NCBI RefSeq assembly: GCF_000758705.1
Contig: NZ_CP009287.1
Coordinates: forward strand, 7,006,001 to 7,070,000
Source of the DNA: Paenibacillus graminis
Lineage (GTDB): Bacteria; Bacillota; Bacilli; Paenibacillales; Paenibacillaceae
Direction of reading: 5' to 3'
DNA length: 64,000 nucleotides
A program made the translations under genes and the position numbers. The first letter of the stretch is position 1. Each line of letters opens with the position of its first letter. Below are positions 25,247-34,430 of this stretch, piece by piece. The notes below the pieces were generated by a model. The model ran no database searches. It had not been told where the DNA came from and was given only the letters and a program-made list of their open reading frames with translations.

Positions 25247-26290
25247 ATGCGAAGTTTAAGCACAATGATGGCGGGTACAATGGTTCTGGCCGTCTTACTA
25301 ACAGCTTGCGGAGGAGAGGATACAATGAATAAACGCCCGGAGTCATTTGCAGCCCCCACACAAAACACGGCGCAGACTAAGGCGGCTGCATCACCAGAAA
25401 CCAGTACCCGCGGACCACAGGATGTACAGCCGGAGCATTTGGCCGAGGCTCTGTTAAGCGGGAATTACAGCGGAATTTATAAGCGGTTTAGTCCTGAATT
25501 TAAGCAGCAAATCAGCGAAGCAGAGGTTGCGGAAATGGGTTCGGCCTTCATACAGGGGGTTACAGCCTTTAACCCGTCCACGGTCATGCTGCTGAACGGC
25601 AGTGAACAGCGGGTATGGACTAGCGGGGCGGGCGATAAGGGGATCTTTGCTGTCTTCGATGATTCAGGTACGATTCTCGGTCTGAACATTACGGGGTTGT
25701 CCGCCTATCCCGATTCCGATAACGCACTGACCAAAACCGCCATGGCCCTGCCTTTCCAAGGGGAGTGGCTAGTATTCTGGGGTGGCAGCAACGTATTGAA
25801 CAACTACCACTATGAGTACGCAAGCCAGCGGTATGCTTATGACTTCGTGCAGGCGGCCGGTGGTTTCTCATACGAAGGAGATCCGCTGGACAATGAGAGC
25901 TACTATACGTTTGGGCAGAATATCACTGCCCCCGCTGACGGAGTCGTTACCGGAGTCGTAAACGACATTCCCGACAATACGCCTGTTGGCGTCACGAATG
26001 AAAAAGAGCCCGCCGGCAATGTGGTGGTCATTGACCACGGCGGGGAATACAGCTTTCTGGCCCATCTGAAGCAAGGCTCGGTCACCGTAAAGAAAGGCGA
26101 TTCGGTCAAAACAGGCGATGTGATCGGGAAGGCTGGCAATTCCGGCAACTCCAGCGAGCCGCATTTGCACTACCAGGTATCGGACGGAGCCGACCTGTTC
26201 AGCTCCCGTTCCCTGAATATCCGGTGGAAAGATAACCTCCAGCCGCTAAAGGGGCAGACTGTTGCGCTCAAACCACATACTCAGCCATAA
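25247..26290 (+). CDS. M23 peptidase lipoprotein with DUF3887-like domain
   Basis: The lipobox LLTAC (Cys about 22) marks an exported lipoprotein. Residues about 60-150 (LAEALLSGNYSGIYKRFSPEFKQQISEAEVAEMGSAFI) look like DUF3887. The C-terminal half is a LytM/M23 domain: ITAPADGVVTGVVND, VVVIDHGGEYSFLAHLKQGSVTVKKGDSVKTGDVIGKAGNSGNSSEPHLHYQV, with the HxH zinc ligands in HLHYQV. The first zinc motif (H-x3-D) is probably in the region RYAYDF, where the histidine is not obvious, so activity is uncertain. The start at 25247 has GGGAGGAG at good spacing. Its 3' end overlaps the convergent TerD-like gene by 23 bases. Confidence 0.85.
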   Translation: MRSLSTMMAGTMVLAVLLTACGGEDTMNKRPESFAAPTQNTAQTKAAASPETSTRGPQDVQPEHLAEALLSGNYSGIYKRFSPEFKQQISEAEVAEMGSAFIQGVTAFNPSTVMLLNGSEQRVWTSGAGDKGIFAVFDDSGTILGLNITGLSAYPDSDNALTKTAMALPFQGEWLVFWGGSNVLNNYHYEYASQRYAYDFVQAAGGFSYEGDPLDNESYYTFGQNITAPADGVVTGVVNDIPDNTPVGVTNEKEPAGNVVVIDHGGEYSFLAHLKQGSVTVKKGDSVKTGDVIGKAGNSGNSSEPHLHYQVSDGADLFSSRSLNIRWKDNLQPLKGQTVALKPHTQP

Positions 26291-28370
26291 TCCGCTCGAT
26301 ATCGAATGGCGTAACACCTTTTTCCACCGAAAATATCGCATCAGCCTGATCCGCAGTATCTACTAGTTCCCCTCTTGCCTTAGCATGGAGGCGGAATAAA
26401 TCATAGAGATCGGGTTTCCGTAAATCAGTCATAGCTTTACCTATCAGGACCATGCCTTTTTGGTTCCCCTCCACATTATTGTAGTAATGAGGGTGTCTGG
26501 TCAGAGAAAGATCCGTCCAGATGATCTTGCGTTCTACCAGGTCCAGGATAACGGGAACGGCAATCTCCGTGTCAGCGGTGACATCGATTTTATTGCTAAC
26601 CGTAGAAGGCTCAAAGATCTCACCGGAGCCGGGTTTCCCGCGCATCATCCAGCCCACAAAGCACTCCGGCAAGTTACAGTAGGGTTGGTTAGTGAAAGAA
26701 TGGAGAGTTGCCACAATATAACGTCCGCCATAATCGACGATGGAGGGAATATGCAGATCAATGAATTCGCATGCGCCTTGAGGGGCTGATACGATATCTC
26801 CGCTGTGGACGGCTTTGTATTTGGAGGACCGTAGATTCGTATAAGAGATATGCTCAACATACTGCCAATTGTGATCATACAAGACAGCGGACAGGTCAAT
26901 ATCTACACGGCCTGTAGGCGTACCGTTCACCGTCCCCTCTTTCCACCAGCTGAAGAAACGGACAGTGTCCCCCTCCATCATCGGCACACGGCTTCCCCGG
27001 ACAATCGTATGCAGTGCTTTACTTGCCGACCTTTGGGAGAACGGCACATGATAATCCTGCAATCGTTCATCGACATATACCCTTCCCAGAGGGGGGAGCA
27101 GGGAGAACCTCTCTATAAGCACCCGTTCGCACAATTGCACAAGGTCTTGGCATGCCGCTTCATCAATCTCCGGGAGAGTATCGGGAACAGCAAAGGCCTT
27201 GGCAACATTTCCTTTAGGGAAAAAGACACGCAGCTCATGCGGCTCATGGCGGCGGGCAAAATGATTTTGCACTTGAAGCAATACAGGCGTCGATACTTGA
27301 TTGGCCACTTCACCAAATGCCAGCACGACATACTCCGTATATTCGGTTGACCGCAATAATTGATCCAATCTTCTGGCAAATTCACCCGGACGCTGCATCA
27401 ACAGATCGATCAACGTCCAGATCTGACGATACTGGAATGCAAGTTCTACGCTTCCGTTAAAGGTCGTAAAGGGTTTATTATTGCGTAAAATAGCAAAAGC
27501 TTCCTCACAGCGCATATACCGGTGCTTATATTCAGAGGGATGCAGGATTTCACCTAACCGAATCCAGCGCTCCTTATATCTCAGCATATCTTCTGTAATA
27601 GGGTGGCAGCGTTCCAGCAGTCCAAGCAGCAACCGTCTCTCGCGGCGCTTGAATTTACGGAACCGCGTGGCTTCAGCCAGACTGACATCGCCATCCGACC
27701 AGGCCACAGCCAAACGAAGCACATCCGTAGCGGTTGTAAAATATTGTCCAATCTGCTCTACGTTGGCCTTCTCATGCTTCAATAAGGAAGCAGCTACGAA
27801 TCCGGCATTCTCCTTGAATGGAATCTCGGACGGAAGAATCTCATGTATTGCATCGGGATCTGCGGACTCCAGAACGGTATCTATGTCTTGTTTGTCTGTT
27901 TCGGAGATCGATCCCTTGGCCTGTATAAGCTGGCTTATCAGGGCATGCAGCTCCGCTGCGCTTCCCAGATCAATCACTTTCAGATTTATCTGATCCAGCA
28001 ATGCCGGTCTGTCTGCAGCCCCATGCTCAGGCAGATCCAGGGTAAGGTAGTGATAAACGGCATTCAGATACAGCTCCGCATCATCCGCCTGCATGACCTG
28101 CATTGGGAACGCCGGGTACATCGGACAGTATTTCACATGCGCACCTGCCATTACCCTTAAGTCTGCAATCATTTGATCGTATACTGCTTCGAACTGCTCT
28201 TTGGATAAGGTACACAAAGCGCGTATCAAAGGGCGCGAGAAGGTAAATCCAAGTGTCTCCATATTTTTGATGGCTGTTGCCAAATGAGCCTTCGGAAGCC
28301 GGTCCGGCCCTTTTCCTTCATTTATAATCAGTTTGTTTGCTCTGCGCAGATAGATGGTATTGTTCATCAT
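26268..28370 (-). CDS. Large protein with C-terminal TerD-like domain
   Basis: About 500 residues of mostly helical sequence lead to a C-terminal TerD-like beta-sandwich: RVDIDLSAVLYDHNWQYVEHISYTNLRSSKYKAVHSGDI, then EFIDLHIPSIVDYGGRYIVATLHSF and CFVGWMMRGKPGSGEIFEPSTVSNKIDVTADTEIAVPVILDLVERKIIWTDL. TerD proteins are calcium-binding and belong to the tellurite/stress-response network. The arrangement recalls the MXAN_6230/SCO0854 group, but I see no RING-type cysteine cluster. No other ter gene is nearby. Starts at 28406, 28370 and 28367 are possible; MMNNTIYLRRANKL (28370) looks like the natural N-terminus, and no option has a good ribosome site. Confidence 0.7.
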   Translation of the reverse strand: MMNNTIYLRRANKLIINEGKGPDRLPKAHLATAIKNMETLGFTFSRPLIRALCTLSKEQFEAVYDQMIADLRVMAGAHVKYCPMYPAFPMQVMQADDAELYLNAVYHYLTLDLPEHGAADRPALLDQINLKVIDLGSAAELHALISQLIQAKGSISETDKQDIDTVLESADPDAIHEILPSEIPFKENAGFVAASLLKHEKANVEQIGQYFTTATDVLRLAVAWSDGDVSLAEATRFRKFKRRERRLLLGLLERCHPITEDMLRYKERWIRLGEILHPSEYKHRYMRCEEAFAILRNNKPFTTFNGSVELAFQYRQIWTLIDLLMQRPGEFARRLDQLLRSTEYTEYVVLAFGEVANQVSTPVLLQVQNHFARRHEPHELRVFFPKGNVAKAFAVPDTLPEIDEAACQDLVQLCERVLIERFSLLPPLGRVYVDERLQDYHVPFSQRSASKALHTIVRGSRVPMMEGDTVRFFSWWKEGTVNGTPTGRVDIDLSAVLYDHNWQYVEHISYTNLRSSKYKAVHSGDIVSAPQGACEFIDLHIPSIVDYGGRYIVATLHSFTNQPYCNLPECFVGWMMRGKPGSGEIFEPSTVSNKIDVTADTEIAVPVILDLVERKIIWTDLSLTRHPHYYNNVEGNQKGMVLIGKAMTDLRKPDLYDLFRLHAKARGELVDTADQADAIFSVEKGVTPFDIERIMAEYVV

Positions 28371-28750
28371 AAAAAGTGTCCAGGAAAGCCATATCCCTAA
28401 TATCATTGGAAGATTCAGCAGAAGGAAGGAATATGATAGCCTGGACGCCTCCTCTCGTGATAGAAGTACCTCAGGAAAGCTGCGACCCTAGTTTCGCCAA
28501 TGAAGTAGAAGGAAGGATCGCAATAGCCTGAAGATCAACGTTCAGAATCCGTGACTCCGAACCTTTGATGTACCCATCATCCCACACCCGGCCTCATGCA
28601 AACAGGGTAAAAGTATTACGACATTTCTCCGCGCTGTCTCAAACGGCAAGCTTTAGGGCCATCCTTATTCGGGATGGCCCTGCTTAGTAATTAATGGAAT
28701 AACAATCACATTCTACCGTATCAAAGCTCTGAAGAACCTTGGGAGCTGTC
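28371..28750. other. Gap of about 380 bases without a gene, one hairpin
   Basis: The only structure seen is AGGGCCATCC (28655-28664) with GGATGGCCCT (28672-28681), a perfect 10-bp stem with a 7-base loop and no clear T-run on either strand. It may end transcription of the NlpC/P60 gene, whose stop is 70 bases away. Nothing else is recognisable. Confidence 0.5.
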
Positions 28751-29791
28751 CTATAAAATTCTGCGGGCGGTTACGAACCGCGTCCTCCACTGCCCGTCGA
28801 AGGCCTCCATATGCACGTTAAGTTTGGTGGAGTATGTATGCAGGATCTGATTATTCCCGGCGTATATCGCTACATGGCCGATGTCCAAACCGCGTGCGCT
28901 GAAGAACAACAGGTCACCCGGACGCAGCCCGTCCAGCCCGACCTCCTTGCCTTCCTTCGCCTGGTCAAAGGATACACGGGGGAGCTCGATGGACAAGGTA
29001 TCCTCGAATACGCGCTTCACAAAGGAGGAGCAGTCGAAGGTTGCGGTCTGGTCAGGTGAAGCGCCAAATTCATACGGCGTGCCGAGGAAGGTCTTACCGT
29101 AAGCGATCAGAGCCTCCGCTTGCTTATCTGTAAGGGAGCCGCTGGTGTAATCGGTATATTTCGGTTTGGCTGAGATGTATCCCGTCCGGTTGTTCCCGGT
29201 CACCACCTTCAACCACAGGGCATCGACAACGCTCACCACATGTACCTTCGTACCTGCGGAGAGCAGTTCCGGACTTACGGGATCGCTCTTCGCATCCGGT
29301 AAGCTGCGGAGGTTGACTCCATGGAGAATCGAGGTTTCATAGATAATCCCGGAGGAGATTTGCACGGATTGGGTGCCGGGTACCCAGTCTACCTTATTGC
29401 CCAAGGCTTCACTGACGAAGCGCAGCGGGATCATTGCCGTGTTCTCGGCAATTTGGCCGGGAACCGCCAGACTTAGTGTCTGCCCGTTCAGCTCGGCAGT
29501 TCCCGCTCCCATCCGGTACGTAAGCGTGGTATCCGCCTTAATTGCGGTGACCGTTTTATCCGCGTTGTTCCAGGACAGCTTGGCCCCTTGCGCTTCAAAT
29601 AATCCGCGCATCGGTACTAACACTGTACCGTTTAGATTCAGCGGCTGGACCCCGGATTGAATCCGCTGGCCGTCCAGGTAGACGGAGATCGCCCGGGCTT
29701 CGGCCTGCGGCCGGGCATCCGCATGGACAACGCCGGAGGAATAGAGTGAAAGGGTTAGCAGAGACAGAAGTGCAGCATTGCGCTTATCCAT
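28751..29791 (-). CDS. Secreted NlpC/P60 peptidoglycan hydrolase with stalk-protein and SH3 domains
   Basis: A signal peptide (1-24) is followed by a copper-amine-oxidase-like N-domain (about 35-147; VYLDGQRIQ..LNGTVLVPMRGLFEAQGAKLSWN and MIPLRFVSEALGNKVDW), an SH3b-like segment (150-208) and an NlpC/P60 domain. The catalytic cysteine is in TFDCSSFVKR (Cys254), with His306 in DIGHVAIYAG and a third polar residue at or near His318. The enzyme should cut stem peptides of peptidoglycan (gamma-D-Glu-diamino acid bond in this family). An AAGGTGATG ribosome site precedes ATG 29791. It is monocistronic. Confidence 0.93.
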   Translation of the reverse strand: MDKRNAALLSLLTLSLYSSGVVHADARPQAEARAISVYLDGQRIQSGVQPLNLNGTVLVPMRGLFEAQGAKLSWNNADKTVTAIKADTTLTYRMGAGTAELNGQTLSLAVPGQIAENTAMIPLRFVSEALGNKVDWVPGTQSVQISSGIIYETSILHGVNLRSLPDAKSDPVSPELLSAGTKVHVVSVVDALWLKVVTGNNRTGYISAKPKYTDYTSGSLTDKQAEALIAYGKTFLGTPYEFGASPDQTATFDCSSFVKRVFEDTLSIELPRVSFDQAKEGKEVGLDGLRPGDLLFFSARGLDIGHVAIYAGNNQILHTYSTKLNVHMEAFDGQWRTRFVTARRIL

Positions 29792-29923
29792 ATATTCATC
29801 ACCTTTTGTATAGATTTGTACCTATACAGTTGGACGAAGCAGAAGCGAAATGGTTTTGTGGTAAATGATGGCACCCTGACAACGTGGATTAACCCGAAAA
29901 AGCCACAGTAAAGGAATTCCCGG

Positions 29924-31306
29924 CTATCCTTCCATAGGTTCAAAACCTTGGATATTTGTTTTTTCCCTCTTTCTTCTATTCACCGTAAACAAAACAAACA
30001 ATAGAATAAACCATAGCGGTGTCAGCAATAAGGCCGGACGCGTTTCTTCAGCAAACAGCATAATAATGAGGATTGCAGCAAACAACGCAAGGACGACATA
30101 ATTAATAAAGGGTGTCAGCGGAGCTTTAAATTTTGATCCGGCCTGCAATTCGGGTTTGGTTTTCTTATACCGCAAATGACAGACTAGAATGACACCCCAG
30201 ACCCAGATGAAACAAATGGCACTAATGGTTGTCACGATTCCAAAGGCAGTTTCCGGAATCAGCTTGCTCAAAAGAGCGCCAACGGATAAGACAAGCGTAG
30301 ATATGAGCAAAGCGTTGCTTGGCACATGGTTTTTATTCAGCTTGGCAAAATGGGAGGGGGCCTGCTCATTTCTGCTCAAATTATATAGAATTCGGCTTGT
30401 GGAGAACATCCCGCTGTTGCAGGCAGACGCGGCTGAAGTTAATACGACAAAGTTAATAATGCCTGCGGCAATGGGAATCCCCACTAAACTGAATGTTTTT
30501 ACAAAAGGGCTTTCTGCCGGATTAAGCTCCGTCCATGCGTTGATGGATAATAGGGCAATAATCGCACCCACGTAGAAAAATAGAATTCGCAAAGGAATTT
30601 TATTAATCGCCGACGGAATGCTTTTTTCCGGATTGGAAGTTTCCGCTGCCGATACCCCCACCAGTTCCACACCGACAAAGGCGAACACAACCATTTGAAA
30701 GGAAAGCAGGAAGCCTGAAATTCCGTTCGGGAATACTCCCCCATGTGTCCAAATATTACTGAGCGTCACTGTGCCGGCATCTGTTTTGAATCCAATCACC
30801 AGCAAAATGGCTCCGATGGCAATCAATGCGAGAATAGTCACTACCTTGATTAAGGCAAACCAAAATTCCAATTCGCCGAAATTTTTTACAGTTAATAAGT
30901 TGAGTCCTAATAAAATGATTAAACAGATGACGGCAGGGACCCATTGCGGGATATCAAACCAGTACTGGACATATACCCCAACAGCGATAATGTCAGCCAT
31001 AGCCGTCATGATCCAACAAAACCAATAGGTCCATCCGGTTACAAACGCCGCCCGCGGCCCAAGATAGTCTTCGGCAATGTCTGTAAACGATTGATAACCT
31101 GCTTTAGACAACAGAAGTTCTCCCAATGCCCTCATCACAAAAAAAACGGCAATACCCACGATTAGATAAGCAAAGATGATGGATGGCCCTGCCAGCTGTA
31201 TCGCTTTACCCGATCCTAAAAACAATCCGGTGCCGATGGTCCCGCCAATGGCAATGAGCTGAACATGCCGATTCTCTAAATCCCTCTTTAGTTCTTGTGG
31301 TGCCAA
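29924..31306 (-). CDS. Amino-acid permease (AAT/APC family), glycine-riboswitch controlled
   Basis: The N-terminus LKRDLENRHVQLIAIGGTIGTGLFLGSG is the signature of the amino-acid transporter (AAT) branch of the APC superfamily (AlaP, CycA, GabP, RocE relatives), and about 12 membrane segments follow over 460 residues. A glycine riboswitch and terminator lie in its leader, so glycine, alanine or D-alanine/D-serine (CycA-like) is the likely substrate. The TTG start has GAGGGGGAG 6 bases upstream. The gene is monocistronic. The direction of control by glycine cannot be told for certain, although a terminator after the aptamer suggests transcriptional control. Confidence 0.88.
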   Translation of the reverse strand: MAPQELKRDLENRHVQLIAIGGTIGTGLFLGSGKAIQLAGPSIIFAYLIVGIAVFFVMRALGELLLSKAGYQSFTDIAEDYLGPRAAFVTGWTYWFCWIMTAMADIIAVGVYVQYWFDIPQWVPAVICLIILLGLNLLTVKNFGELEFWFALIKVVTILALIAIGAILLVIGFKTDAGTVTLSNIWTHGGVFPNGISGFLLSFQMVVFAFVGVELVGVSAAETSNPEKSIPSAINKIPLRILFFYVGAIIALLSINAWTELNPAESPFVKTFSLVGIPIAAGIINFVVLTSAASACNSGMFSTSRILYNLSRNEQAPSHFAKLNKNHVPSNALLISTLVLSVGALLSKLIPETAFGIVTTISAICFIWVWGVILVCHLRYKKTKPELQAGSKFKAPLTPFINYVVLALFAAILIIMLFAEETRPALLLTPLWFILLFVLFTVNRRKREKTNIQGFEPMEG

Positions 31307-31372
31307 CTGAAACTCCCCCTCTAAAATCTAAGTAATTTTTCCACGTGAAAAAACGAACAAGGAATGCTGACA

Positions 31373-31405
31373 ATAAAAAAAGAGACTGGATGGGCTCCAA
31401 TCTCT
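31373..31405 (-). terminator. Riboswitch expression-platform terminator
   Basis: On the minus strand AGAGATTGGAGCCCATCCAGTCTCT forms a hairpin (31381-31405) that is followed by seven T residues. It lies between the glycine aptamer and the permease start at 31306. Confidence 0.88.
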
Positions 31406-31477
31406 CAGGTCATAAGAATAATAAATAAAATACATAAGTGATTCTGACGGTGATCAGAACAACAAATGAATTATCCA

Positions 31478-31565
31478 GTACTCTTCTGTCCTTTTGCCTG
31501 AGATTATGAACCCTTCGGCGCCGGGGAATCCCCACGGTCTCTCCAGAAGCTGCTCCTGCTATAGT
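31478..31565 (-). promoter_or_regulatory. Glycine riboswitch, single aptamer
   Basis: The minus strand has the conserved aptamer landmarks in order: CAGGAGCAG, CTGGAGAGACC, GGCGCCGAAGGG and CTCAGGCAAAAGGACAGA. Only one full aptamer is present. Just after it, TTCTGA..TCAGAA (31442-31459) forms a hairpin that may be the short ghost aptamer found with singlet glycine riboswitches. A terminator follows at 31373-31405. Confidence 0.92.
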
Positions 31566-31668
31566 GTCATCCATAGCAATCATAGCTTTTAGCTTTTTAG
31601 TTTTTTGATGTCAACTTCGTGTAAATATTTTTCAATATTAATCATAGCCGGGCTTTTTGTCAATAACA

Positions 31669-32679
31669 TTAATTACCGCGCTCGCCAAAATAATTAGTGT
31701 AGGGCTTGAACTTTGCCAACACGTCATCTACCTTGTGCATCCGTTCCTCCAGGCTTCCCCGGAGCGTAATATAGGGAATCCGCCGCTCCTTCAAGTCTGC
31801 AATGATTTGCTTATGGAAAATATGCCGCTTCTGATTCCCGCTGCGGTCCCATGTATCCTCGTAAGGAATATCATCGTCGCAGAGGAAAAAAAGGTCATAC
31901 CGCTGCGCATTTTCCAAAGCGATCCGGGTTAAGCGTTCAGGCGCCCGGCCGTGGTAATCCAGGGCAAACATATAAGTCGTGATCGCGTTGGTATCGACAA
32001 AAAGGTATTTATTCGCTTGCAGTAAAGCCTGCTCTTCCCGCTCCATATGGCCTACAGCGATTTCATCGAACGCCTTGAGGCTGATTCTGCGGTCCACCTG
32101 ATGCTCCGTCCAATAATCGCGCCCGTATTCGCCCGCATAGGTTGTGCGATACCGCTGGGCCAATGCTTCGGTAATTGTGGATTTGCCCGTCGACATCGCT
32201 CCCACAAAAACCACTTTTGTAATTAAGTCCCGATATACAATATCGCTCACATATGCCCGGTACTTGTAAGGATCGGAACGGACCATGGTCGCTGAAACCG
32301 GCACCCGCCCGCGGGCTTCATCCACCCGCCGGTCCACTGCGCCCAGAGCGATGCTCATATGCTTTCCGTAAAATTCGCTGGAGTAGAAATGCGTCACTTG
32401 CTCGCCGTTCAGCAGCCCCAGAATATATTGCTCTTCCCTTATCTCATGCTCCCGGTCGTCCGAATACCCATCCGGCCCATCCCAGGCTTCGATCACCCGA
32501 ACCGCCGGGTAGAGCTTGCGAATCCAGTTCGCCCGGACATGCAGCGGGATCGTTGTCACCGTCGTCTCATAGATCACCACAATCAGTTCATCGACCTCTT
32601 GCAGCGCCGTCTCGATCATGAACTGATGCCCTTTATGCAGCGGGGCGAACTTCCCGAGTGTTAAGCCAAGTGTCTTCAT
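31669..32679 (-). CDS. nadR: NadR-like bifunctional NMN adenylyltransferase / nicotinamide riboside kinase
   Basis: The N-terminal nucleotidyltransferase domain opens with LGLTLGKFAPLHKGHQFMIE (the HxGH motif as HKGH) and has the ISxTxxR-like VSATMVRSDP near 130. The C-terminal P-loop kinase domain starts at VVFVGAMSTGKSTITEALA (about 155) and includes VDTNAITTYMFALDY. This is the NadR order without the DNA-binding N-domain of enterobacterial NadR. It would make NMN from nicotinamide riboside and NAD from NMN. It overlaps pnuC by 4 bases, which supports this pathway. GGGAGGTG precedes the ATG. Confidence 0.92.
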   Translation of the reverse strand: MKTLGLTLGKFAPLHKGHQFMIETALQEVDELIVVIYETTVTTIPLHVRANWIRKLYPAVRVIEAWDGPDGYSDDREHEIREEQYILGLLNGEQVTHFYSSEFYGKHMSIALGAVDRRVDEARGRVPVSATMVRSDPYKYRAYVSDIVYRDLITKVVFVGAMSTGKSTITEALAQRYRTTYAGEYGRDYWTEHQVDRRISLKAFDEIAVGHMEREEQALLQANKYLFVDTNAITTYMFALDYHGRAPERLTRIALENAQRYDLFFLCDDDIPYEDTWDRSGNQKRHIFHKQIIADLKERRIPYITLRGSLEERMHKVDDVLAKFKPYTNYFGERGN

Positions 32680-33353
32680 GCGGACACCTCCCTAGCTCCC
32701 TTGTTCCAATTGTAGTAGCCGTATACAGCGTTAACCAGATATGCGCTCCACATGACAATCATCAGCAGGCCTTCCCCGCTCCCCTCCAGCATTCGAATGA
32801 CCCACAGCAGCACCGTGAACATATTGAGGACGATATAGACCAGCCATTGTTCCTTGAATCTCCGAACCATCAAAAGTGTAGCCACAACGGATAACACCGT
32901 CGTAATGGCATCAATATACGGCGAGTTCTGCCCCGGTATGAACGATAACCCAAATCCCAGCAGCAGGCAGCCCGCTATGCAGATTGCCCCCACTAGAAGC
33001 AGGCCCTTGAGCTCCAGCTGACGCATGGACAGCTTACCGTTATTACTGTTATTTTTCCACATGTAGAAGCCGACGACATTCATAGGAACAAAGAATAGCA
33101 GATTCAGCATAACCTCTCCAAATAAACCGTTGACGTAGGCCAAATATGCATAACCAACAGTATTGTACATACCAAACACATAACTCATCAGGTTGCCCTT
33201 CGCCGCTAGCACCACGCACAGCACCCCGGTGATAAAGACCGTAAATCCGAATAAGGAATCCTTAGAAATCACCGTGAACCCCACAGCAATTGAGGTAAAC
33301 AACACCAGCCACGCCAATTCAAACAGGTTCCAACCGCCCCACGATTTATTCAC
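32676..33353 (-). CDS. pnuC: Nicotinamide riboside/NMN transporter PnuC
   Basis: The product has about seven or eight membrane segments and the PnuC pattern: WNLFELAWLVLF at the N-terminus, GNLMSYVFGMYNTVGYAYLAYVNGLFGEVMLNLLFFVPMNVVGFYMWKNN in the middle and a C-terminal WSAYLVNAVYGYYNWNK. PnuC proteins move nicotinamide riboside by facilitated diffusion; trapping is by the kinase encoded next (nadR). I prefer the GTG at 33353, six bases after AGAGGGG, over the ATG at 33374, which has no ribosome site. The leader holds two inverted repeats described separately. Confidence 0.92.
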   Translation of the reverse strand: MNKSWGGWNLFELAWLVLFTSIAVGFTVISKDSLFGFTVFITGVLCVVLAAKGNLMSYVFGMYNTVGYAYLAYVNGLFGEVMLNLLFFVPMNVVGFYMWKNNSNNGKLSMRQLELKGLLLVGAICIAGCLLLGFGLSFIPGQNSPYIDAITTVLSVVATLLMVRRFKEQWLVYIVLNMFTVLLWVIRMLEGSGEGLLMIVMWSAYLVNAVYGYYNWNKGAREVSA

Positions 33354-33370
33354 TTGCATCCCCTCTGCTT

Positions 33371-33479
33371 TCATCCGATTTGTGTATCATAAAATCATCC
33401 ATATCTTACTTCCTTATTGATAATAACATATTGTTAATATCATTGAAAGCAAAAATGCTCATTTTATGAATCGGATGAT
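33371..33479 (-). promoter_or_regulatory. Structured leader of pnuC-nadR
   Basis: TGATAATAACA (33418-33428) and TGTTAATATCA (33432-33442) form an 11-3-11 dyad with one mismatch. Around it, TCATCCGATT (33371-33380) and AATCGGATGA (33470-33479) are perfectly complementary over 10 bases; in the message the later copy lies a few bases before the AGAGGGG site. This may be an operator within a long hairpin, or an RNA control element. No known riboswitch is recognised. Confidence 0.45.
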
Positions 33480-33510
33480 GCATAGGAGAGGCTTAAGCTG
33501 GTATTGTACC

Positions 33511-34407
33511 TCACAGCTTCCAACGGCAGGTCATTGTTAAGCTGCCTTCGTGCAGCTCCGCTGTCAGCGTGCCGTTCATCTTATCCATGAGACTTTTGGC
33601 GATGGAAAGACCAAGTCCCGATCCTTGGGCAGACCGGGTCCGGTCGACCGTATAGAAGCGGTCGAATAGCAGCCTCACATCGATGTCGGATAATTCCTTC
33701 GCTTCGTTCACGATCCTCAATTCGGCTGTCTTCTCCCGTTGCCCGAAGCAGATTTCCACATGACCGGCCGCATGCTTGACAGTATTGATAAGCAAATTCT
33801 CAACAACCCTCCGCACGGCTGATTCGTCGGCATATACAGTCACCGCTTCCTTCGTCAGCCGGATGTCCGGCGTAATATTCCGTTCGTTGAACCGGTCGTA
33901 GAAACCAACCAGAATGTCTGACAGGAGGACAGTCATTCCGATCCGCTCGGTCTTAAGCTGATAATCCGGAGATTCGATTAAGGACAGCTCGAAGAAATCG
34001 TTCAATAGCGCTTGCAGCCGTTTCGTGCGGTTTTTAACGATTGTGAGGTATTCGTGCTTTTCCTCGGGCGTAATAGGCTCTGCTTCCAGCAGTTGAATAT
34101 AGCCGAAGATGGAGGTCAGCGGAGTACGGATATCATGTGAAATGTTCGCAATCGCCTGCCGCAGCTCATTTTCGGTTCGTCTTCTGCGGGCCTCTGCGCC
34201 GACTACAAGATCGGACTGGCGGTTAATTTCACCCGCAAGCGCTTCGAGCCGCCGGTCGAATAGAGTCACGTCTATTTTTTTACCGGTTGTCCCCTTATTA
34301 TAATGGCGCAGTTGCGCCGTCATCCGCCCCAGCTCCCGCCTCATCAGCAGCAGGTGGGCAAACAGAAGGGCCGCCACCGTAACCGATATGATCGTTATGA
34401 TCAGCAA
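33511..34407 (-). CDS. Sensor histidine kinase of an ABC-linked two-component system
   Basis: A single N-terminal membrane segment (about 2-22) and a short linker lead to HisKA with NISHDIRTPLTSIFGYIQLL (His91) and HATPase_c with N-box NLLINTVKH, a divergent G1 region, and GSGLGLSIAKSLMDKMNG. There is almost no external domain, so the signal is probably sensed in the membrane or through the adjacent ABC permease, as in lantibiotic-sensing systems. The TTG start follows GAGAGGGGCGGAAGAGG. It is the last gene of a four-gene operon (regulator, ATPase, permease, kinase). Confidence 0.9.
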   Translation of the reverse strand: MLIITIISVTVAALLFAHLLLMRRELGRMTAQLRHYNKGTTGKKIDVTLFDRRLEALAGEINRQSDLVVGAEARRRRTENELRQAIANISHDIRTPLTSIFGYIQLLEAEPITPEEKHEYLTIVKNRTKRLQALLNDFFELSLIESPDYQLKTERIGMTVLLSDILVGFYDRFNERNITPDIRLTKEAVTVYADESAVRRVVENLLINTVKHAAGHVEICFGQREKTAELRIVNEAKELSDIDVRLLFDRFYTVDRTRSAQGSGLGLSIAKSLMDKMNGTLTAELHEGSLTMTCRWKL

Positions 34408-34430
34408 GCCTCTTCCGCCCCTCTCAACTT

